The notes beneath the pieces are model-generated. The model was not told the DNA's origin. It saw nothing but the letters and a program-made list of their open reading frames with translations, and did no database searches. A stretch of 64,000 nucleotides of DNA from Rhizoclosmatium globosum (taxonomy: Eukaryota > Chytridiomycota > Chytridiomycetes > Chytridiales > Chytriomycetaceae). The stretch is from the NCBI GenBank assembly GCA_002104985.1, contig MCGO01000006.1:496001-560000 (forward strand). Direction: 5' to 3'. Shown one piece after another: positions 57,869 to 64,000 of this stretch; position 1 is the first letter of the stretch; each line of letters begins with the position of its first letter. A program made the position numbers and the translations under genes.

Positions 57869-60800
57869 ATGCTAGCCACGTACGGCCAACCAAAGGAGTC
57901 TCAGAAACTCAGCCAATCAAACTACGCGACCTACTTCCTGAAGTGGCTTGAAGAAATCAAAAAGACTCTCGGCAACCTCGGCCTCCCCTCCGGCTCAGCC
58001 CTCTACCAAGTCACCCCCCTCGCACCTGACTCAGTACCAATCAACTCCCTCGTCATGTTTCTCAATGTCGACATCATCCCTGTCTCGAAAGCGCGCGTGT
58101 ATGGAACTGAGTTGGTTGCAGGTGCCACCCTCAAAACTGTCAAAGACCCCACCTTCGAACAGGAAATGAAGTACAACGGCATTGTCGCGCACTACGAAAC
58201 AGCAAAAAGCCGTGTCTGGGGAACCATCAAAGATTTCACAGACGACACGCTCTTCACCATCTTCAAAAACTCAGCCGGACCAAAACAAAACATCGTCGAT
58301 GGAATTGTCGCCCTTCAAAAACATTGTCAAATCTCTCACCAATCAAACATCAATGCAGCTAAAAATACTCTTCAATCTCTACGCCTCGCTCCAAACAAAC
58401 ATCCCCTCACTCTCCTCCAAAATATTCAAACCCAAATCCTCATTCTTGCAGACCTCGGGTACCCTGACTCAACAAACCTATCGCTATGCACTGAATTCAA
58501 TCTGTCTAACATCAACAATTTCTTCACTGGACTTACCGACGATGACCTTGCACGCTCAATGACTGCGCTCATCTACTCAAAGGCGAAGAAGGACCCTCTT
58601 GATTTTGCCGAAGTATTGAGCATTGTTGCAGAAGACGAACTTGGGTCACGTGGTCGAACAGCGCACAAGGATCTCTTTGGAACTGGAAATGGTCGTTCGT
58701 TTGTTGCCAAGGATGTCGCATCTCTCGAGGAACAAATTGCGGCTCTGACTAGAGCGTTTGCTGCCACCCGCCATGTCAGCCACAATCCAGTGAGCACTGT
58801 TGACTCTCTCAAGCTCTTTGTTGTTGGTTTCCCAGAAGGCACTACCTCTGAATTGCTTCGCGCCCATTTCAAAGGATGTGTCCGAGTTGACGTTGTGAAG
58901 TCGAAGAACACGGGAAAATCAATTGCCTTCATCAACTACGACAACGCCTCAGCCGCAACTGCTGCCTTGAATACACCCTTAACTTTTGAACAATCTCAAA
59001 TTGTTATTCGTCGTGCATTCAATAAAGCTTCTACCGCTTACCCTTTGACAGTCCCTATTGCAGCAAAACAAGTATTGTACAAACCAAAGCCTATTATTGC
59101 ATACCTTGATTCCGGTTCAGAAAAACATTTAACCCGCTTTGATGACCTTCTACTTAACAAATCAAAATGCAAGCCATCAAGAATACAGGGCATTGCACCC
59201 GATGCTGTCATAGTGGGAAGTGGGATTCAGGGTGATTTGAAAATTGAAGACTCCAGTTTGACTCTCAAAGATGTGGAACATGTGCCATTTTCTACAGAAA
59301 CACTTGTGTCAATATGGAAGCTCCTGTGCGAAAAATTGGACGTATTCTTTGATCACCAAACAATGACTGCATATGTTGGTAAAATGAAGGATGGTGTGTT
59401 CAATGTTACTGCTCGTGCAAAAGGCGTGGACGGCCTCTTTCACCTTACTCTTGACTCTCCAACCACTCAACACCAGCTTGACCATGATCCAAGTATCAAA
59501 GCCTTGCTTGGTACAACATTTCCCCGTGTCACACTACGGACATGGCATGAAAGGTTTATGCACGCGGGCATTGATCAAATTTTGAAAACAGTTCCTGCTG
59601 TCCATGGTCTCTCATTTGCTGGGTCAGACAAAGAGTTCTTCTGTGAGACGTGTGTTATGGCCAAAATGCCCAGACTCCCCTACAACAAATCTGGATGGAC
59701 TGCCAGCAACCTTCTTGACACTCTCATTATTGATGTATTCTTTCCAGAAAAGGGAAACCCCTCTCGAGATGGTCATACGTGTATGCTGGGTGTCATGGTT
59801 CCATCTATTCACTTCAAAATTTGTTATGGACTGTTCAACCACACTGCGAAAGAAGTTGTTAAATTCTTGAAACTGGCTATTGCGTATCTTGAATCATTCT
59901 CCACTGAAAAAGTCCAAAATATCAGAATGGATCCATCAGGAGAAGCAGAAAGCAAATTGATGCATGAAGCATGTGCTGAACTGTCGAAGACTCTCCAAAT
60001 TACATGTACAGATGCACACAACCAGGATGGGCACTTAAACGGGTACTTTAAAGTCATGATGGAAAGAGTCCGCGCAAACATTATTCAAACAGGAAAGCCA
60101 ATGGATTTCTGGCTGAATGGCGCACTCTATCATACCTTTGTTGACAACCGTACTATGCACGGAAACAAAACAAAAACCCCAGTTGAACTGCTCACTGGAA
60201 AGAAGCCACAAGTAAAACATTGGAGAACCCTCAACTGTGTTGCCTATCCACGTATCCTCCCAAAACATATCAAAATCACTGATGAGAATATTGATAAACC
60301 AGGAATCTACTGGAAACTGGACCTCGCGCTGTGCGAAGTACATTTATTGGTTATGGTAATTATGATGGTCACCCGGTTCAACGTATGGGATGGATGTTCC
60401 TCACAGAAGACGGAAGAACCATCTACTCACGTGATGGGTATTTCTATGAAACATGTTTCCAATTTGAGGACATTCAAGGAAAGCAACACGAATTGATTCC
60501 GGCTGTTCGGTGGGCCGATCATCATGATGATTCTGCAGACGAAGACTATATTACTATGCCATTGGAATGCTCAATTGAAACACTTGAAGAAGCTGCGACA
60601 AATAGTGACATCTTGATTCCTACCCCTGTACCTTTAAAAACCCCATCAACCCCTCCCCCCACTGAATCCCTCTGTGAAGAATTCTTCACTCCATCGTCCA
60701 CCCCTACACAGTATGAATCTGATGGAGAATATATCCCCACAACACCAACCCCTACCTCAGAGTTACCAACAAGGAGATCAACCCGAAATACAATACAAGC

Positions 60801-62478
60801 TCAGCATTATGACTCTGCCACTGGAAAATATTACTCTCTTGTATCGCGTAAGGCTGAAATTACAGTGACGGAAGCTCTCAAAAGTGCTGAATGGATTGCT
60901 GCCTTTGGAAAACACCACAAGAAACTCGACAATGCGAATGCCTATCAGTTTAAACTCAAGTCAGAGGCTACTAGTCCTATTGTGAACTTGTTCTATGCCC
61001 TTACTGAAAAGCAAGAAGAAGACTCTGGTGTCTTTGAACCATATGTGCGAGCCATTGCAGACGGAAGTTCGCAAAAGCTGTGTGATGTTGGCCAAGTGTA
61101 TGTTACAACCCCAGACGTGGAAACCAACAAGATCTTTTCCATCCATGTCACCCAGAGAGGTATGAATACACGAAAGGTTGATGTCAATGGCGCTTTCCTC
61201 CAAACACCAAACAACCCAGACCGACCAGTCTTTACGTATATTCCAGAAGGATTCCCACTTTCAGAAGGAGTCTCTCGTCATACTCACTGTATTCAATGGT
61301 TGAAAGTCATCAATGGACAACGCGACGGATCCTTCCTATTTGCAAACCATCGAGATGGACTATTCCGTGAATATGGTTTTGTCCAATGCCCCTCAAGCCC
61401 AGCACTGTGGATCAAACAACTGACAGATACTGAACATGAGAAGATTCTCTTCATGGAGTGGTTTGCAGACGACGGCGAATTAGCACATGACCCCGATTGT
61501 CTTGCAGAAGCAGACAAATTCCTTGCCTGGTTGAATGAACGACTTCCGATAACCATCAAAGATATTGTGGGCACTATTATTGGATGCCGAAAGACTTACA
61601 CTGAAGGATGCTTTGATATGGATCAAGAAGCCTATATTCTGGACTCCTGCCTTCCCTACCAGACAAACAAGCTCATTAAAAACAAAACTCCATGGAACAA
61701 CGGGCTAGATATGAAGGAATTTGACAACGTAGAAACTGAGTCTGACGTGTCAATGAACGGAATACCATACCAAGAAGCTTTTGGCACCCTCCTAACTCTA
61801 CACAAAACCCGTGCCGATATTCTATACACTCTCAGTAAACTTGGACAACATGTTAAAAACCCGCAGCAAATTCACTGGAAAGCCCTTCAACATTTGTTAG
61901 GATACTTGAATCGAACCAGTGGAAAAGTTCAACGATTTAGAAAGTCTCAAGATGGCATTGTCAAGTTGATTGGATACACGGATGCTGACTTCGCTGCTGA
62001 CAACAACACCCGAAAATCGCGAACTGGAATTGTTGCCTCAATAGCTCAGGGAACAGTATCTGCCTCATCAAAACTCCAAAAAACAGTAGCAGACTCAACT
62101 GTTGCAGCTGAAACAACTGCAGCTGTCTCTGGATCAAATGTCTTCATCTACCTCAACAACATTCTGAAATGGCTTGGGTACAATGACCCTAACCCAACTG
62201 ACCACTACTGTGACAACCTACAATCAGTCACAAACGTTATCGAAGGATCTGGGCGACACAGAACACGACACCTGGATCTACAGTACATGGTTCTGAAGGA
62301 CAGGCACCAAAACAAAATCATCAGCTTCAAATGGTGTGGAACAGACAGCAACAAATCAGATATTATGACAAAACCCCTACGCTTTGTGAAACATGAACGT
62401 GCCATTATGGAATTGGGAATTGTGGACCGGGACTCAAAACAAAATACCACTTCAGCCCTCTTTGCCAAAGTCCGTTAA
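57869..62478 (+). CDS. Copia Gag-Pol polyprotein with RRM, one-base break between integrase and RT
   Basis: About 1,536 residues if the break near 60334-60338 is ignored. The Gag part runs to about residue 310. An RRM follows at 58805-59020: LKLFVVGF (RNP2), helix, KSIAFINYD (RNP1), helix, IVIRRAF; no CCHC knuckle is seen. The protease has AYLDSGSEKHLT. The pre-integrase zinc domain shows TWHERFMHAG and FFCETCVMAK. In the integrase core the first Asp is in LIIDVFF and the second in RMDPSGEAES; the residue 36 positions later, where Glu is expected, is Asn (60038-60040). RT has RKVDVNGAFL and FADD (61462-61473). RNase H has GYTDADFAADNNTRKSRTG, SSKLQKTVADST and HYCDN. TAA 62476-62478 lies inside the right LTR. 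The ATG at 57869 is the first in frame. Confidence 0.92.
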
Positions 62479-62563
62479 CCGTTATATGATATTATTTATT
62501 ATTTACTATATATATTGTGTTGGTGTATTATGAATAGAATTAATTCTTTCCCTCAATCTCTTG
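62473..62563 (+). repeat. 3' LTR of the copia element, 91 bp
   Basis: The partner of the left LTR, with no visible difference. The polyprotein stop codon is formed by its first bases (CGT TAA). Confidence 0.9.
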
Positions 62564-62568
62564 CAAAC
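62564..62568 (+). repeat. Target-site duplication CAAAC, right copy
   Basis: Directly follows the right LTR and matches 57731-57735. Confidence 0.85.
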
Positions 62569-63688
62569 TTGCCATCAGCATCTCGCATTGCAGCTGGAGC
62601 CGCTGGAATTGGTTGCGGCTTCCGCATTGGAATTCCATCAGCATCGTCATTGAGCATAACATGAGGATTTCCCCCTCCTCTATTTCTCTTAGTCTTGATT
62701 CGCACGCAATAGCAAATACCAAGTGCAACAAGTATCAAAAGCAGAAGAATACTGCCTCCGACTATTGCTGCCAGTGGAAACGTAGATGACTGCGAGTCTG
62801 CAGGCACAGAAATTGAAGTTGTCGCAACTGAAGACGTGGCTGCTGTCGTAATTGCTACAGCTTTAGTCGTGACATTCGAATTTGTGGCACTTGCTGTGGC
62901 AACGGCTGACGTAGTCACTGCCGGGGGACCAGGATTGTTGACCGGGTTTGGTGCAGGCAATGGTGGCCAACTAGTTGGGCAACCGGTTTTTTGTGCTCCG
63001 ATGTTGATCTTAGTACTTGGAGATGATCCAGTTAAGCAGTTTCCTTGGAACTCGCCAACCTGCAAAATAGTCCAAGACGAGAGTCCCGCTGGAATAGATC
63101 CAATAAAGAAGTTGTCTTGAATGTGAAAGTACTGCATACTGATCATCCCAGCGAAAGATGGAGGGATGGGTCCGTTAAAGTGATTTCCCTGCAAGTGCCT
63201 TGTACATGATCTTAGTATTGATTTCGTAGCTGTATATATCTCACATCTCAAAGAGTTGGCTGAAGCCACCAAATGTGTCTGGCAAGGGTCCAGTCATTTC
63301 ACAGTTGTCGAAGAACATGATACGAAGATTGGGCAGTGCTTCGAGTCCCTGAGGAAAGGTACCGCCGAACCATTGGGATGCTTGAGTGCATCCAGCATGA
63401 CTGACGGAGGTCAAACTCAATTAACGCTGATATCGCCAAGAACTCACATCTCGGTGACTCGTCCAGATGCATCACAAACAGCAGGTCCATTTCCACAGCA
63501 ACTAGATCCAAGAGAAAGCTTGAACGCTGCACTGACTATCGCACAGTCTTGGGCAGTGGACATGGGCTGGGTGGAGAATTTTTTTTTGAAAGCCCAATTG
63601 AAGTTCCAAGATTTCCTCTTTGAAAGAAGTTATATCATTTTGATGAAACTTTACTAGTAATACTATGAAACTAATCTAGACTGAATTT

Positions 63689-64000
63689 TTAGTAATCTCC
63701 ACGTCTGTCTCCCCGAGCAGCACTTCTGTCTCGACCGCCTTGAGGCTGTCTATTATCACGAGGATCACGTCCTCCTCGGCCCTGCGATGGCTCACGTCTT
63801 GGAGCATATTCTCCACCACGGTCTCCACCACGTGTCGCACTTTGTCCACGTGGTGGTCCTCCAGCATACGGTCTAGTTTGAGTGTCCCCACGACGTGGAG
63901 CCCGTCTATCATCCTCCTCTTCATAGCGTCTTCTGTCAGGAGCAGCACCGCCATATCCGCCCTTTCCTCCACGCCCTTCGTTACGCCCGTATTGGTTCTG
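63689..64000 (-). CDS. C-terminal part of an Arg/Gly-rich protein, 5' part beyond the right edge
   Basis: The minus strand is open from the window edge to TAA 63689-63691 and encodes a tail such as NEGRGGKGGYGGAAPDRRRYEEEDDRRAPRRG, TRGGDRGGEYAPRREPSQ and RDPRDNRQPQGGRDRSAARGDRRGDY. RGG/RG repeats of this kind are typical of RNA-binding proteins. The Gly/Arg-rich tail of the neighbouring LRR receptor-like gene is also similar in style, so this may instead be a tandem receptor-like paralogue. The part seen cannot decide between these. Confidence 0.6.
   Translation of the reverse strand, partial: QNQYGRNEGRGGKGGYGGAAPDRRRYEEEDDRRAPRRGDTQTRPYAGGPPRGQSATRGGDRGGEYAPRREPSQGRGGRDPRDNRQPQGGRDRSAARGDRRGDY

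Larger units (their letters stand above)
57736..62563 (+). mobile_element. Ty1/copia LTR retrotransposon, 4.8 kb, recent insertion, RRM-containing Gag
   Basis: LTR, gag, protease, integrase, reverse transcriptase, RNase H, LTR: the integrase-before-RT order defines copia (Pseudoviridae-type). The two 91-bp LTRs show no difference by eye and are flanked by CAAAC duplications. Excision in silico restores the host frame, so the boundaries are secure. The internal region is a single polyprotein apart from one base. The sequence following the left LTR (CGTTATCAGCACCAAG) may be the primer-binding site, resembling TATCAG-type initiator-tRNA sites. No purine-rich tract precedes the right LTR because the coding region runs right into it. 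The element lies antisense to the host gene. Confidence 0.95.
57402..63563 (-). pseudogene. LRR receptor-like membrane protein gene split by a copia retrotransposon
   Basis: Ectodomain exons (62.9-63.56 kb) give DCAIVSAAFKL..CDASGRVTEM, then plant-type LRRs: FPQGLEALPNLRIMFFDNCEMTGPLPDTFGGFSQLFEM, YLQGNHFNGPIPPSFAGM, FIGSIPAGL. A Thr/Ala-rich stalk is followed by a transmembrane helix (LAAIVGGSILLLLILVALGICYC) and a basic stop-transfer. In the cytosolic tail, after RDADGKF, the reading frame enters the transposon at 62568. It resumes on the far side at 57735 and continues without a break as VPIQTNAVSGGYPQEYGQQ.., a Gln/Gly-rich tail ending SAVRRVVVNHEQ and TAG at 57402-57404. The allele in this sequence would make a truncated tail. 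No signal peptide exon was found upstream of MSTAQDC at 63563. Confidence 0.75.

Noticed and set aside
1..64000. tRNA genes, rRNA, CRISPR arrays
   Set aside because: I looked for T-loop-like TTCGAATC contexts, rRNA blocks and regularly spaced repeats and found nothing with the required structure.

Overview
This is a 64 kb piece of a fungal nuclear genome, most likely a zoosporic (chytrid-type) fungus. The fungal signs are OCH1-like GT32 mannosyltransferases, a dysferlin-domain peroxin, GDS1 and KilA-N DNA-binding domains, DUF427 and DUF3405 proteins, and an eEF1A with the opisthokont-type insertion after WFKGW. The signs of a flagellated life stage are a soluble (ADCY10-type) adenylyl cyclase and a MAK/ICK-like kinase. 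Genes are dense, lie on both strands and carry many short spliceosomal introns (about 45-70 nt, GTAAGT-like donors, CTAAC-like branch sites). I saw no tRNA, rRNA, CRISPR array or bacterial-style operon.

Layout. 1-6.0 kb: importin-beta KAP121/IPO5 (partial) and a DysF peroxin, both minus. 6.1-11.1 kb: GT32 enzyme, eEF1A, a DUF427 gene and a short DUF3405 gene. 12.3-19.1 kb: a very large GDS1/KilA-N transcription factor and a second GT32 enzyme. 19.2-24.2 kb: MGST3-type MAPEG enzyme, a Crinkler-like gene and the GID-complex subunit GID5/ARMC8. 24.4-33.7 kb: soluble adenylyl cyclase, divergent from a kinase-less tail paralogue and a MAK-like kinase. 33.7-46.3 kb: SANT/GON4-like protein, RAD26/CSB, aspartyl aminopeptidase and an AlaX-type editing protein. 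46.4-57.2 kb: a large disordered protein, a GATA factor, an SLC35C2-type transporter, a receptor-like membrane protein and a bHLH factor. 57.4-64 kb: an LRR receptor-like gene split by a complete Ty1/copia element, then the RG-rich end of another gene.

Three observations stand out. (1) The copia element has 91-bp LTRs with no visible difference and a 5-bp target duplication; its Gag carries an RRM where a CCHC zinc knuckle is expected, its integrase has Asn at the catalytic Glu position, and its RT motif reads FADD. Removing it restores an open host reading frame. (2) Two introns of the importin gene, each about 310 bp against the usual 45-70, are copies of each other, as expected of introner-like intron duplication. 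(3) A MAK-like kinase sits next to a gene that encodes only paralogues of its C-terminal modules.

A caution for the whole window: at least ten otherwise well-conserved genes contain isolated one-base reading-frame breaks, nearly all equivalent to one missing base and often in a short homopolymer. Consensus errors are the simplest explanation, so broken genes are annotated as loci rather than pseudogenes unless other evidence exists. Exon boundaries were read by eye from splice consensus, phase and family conservation.
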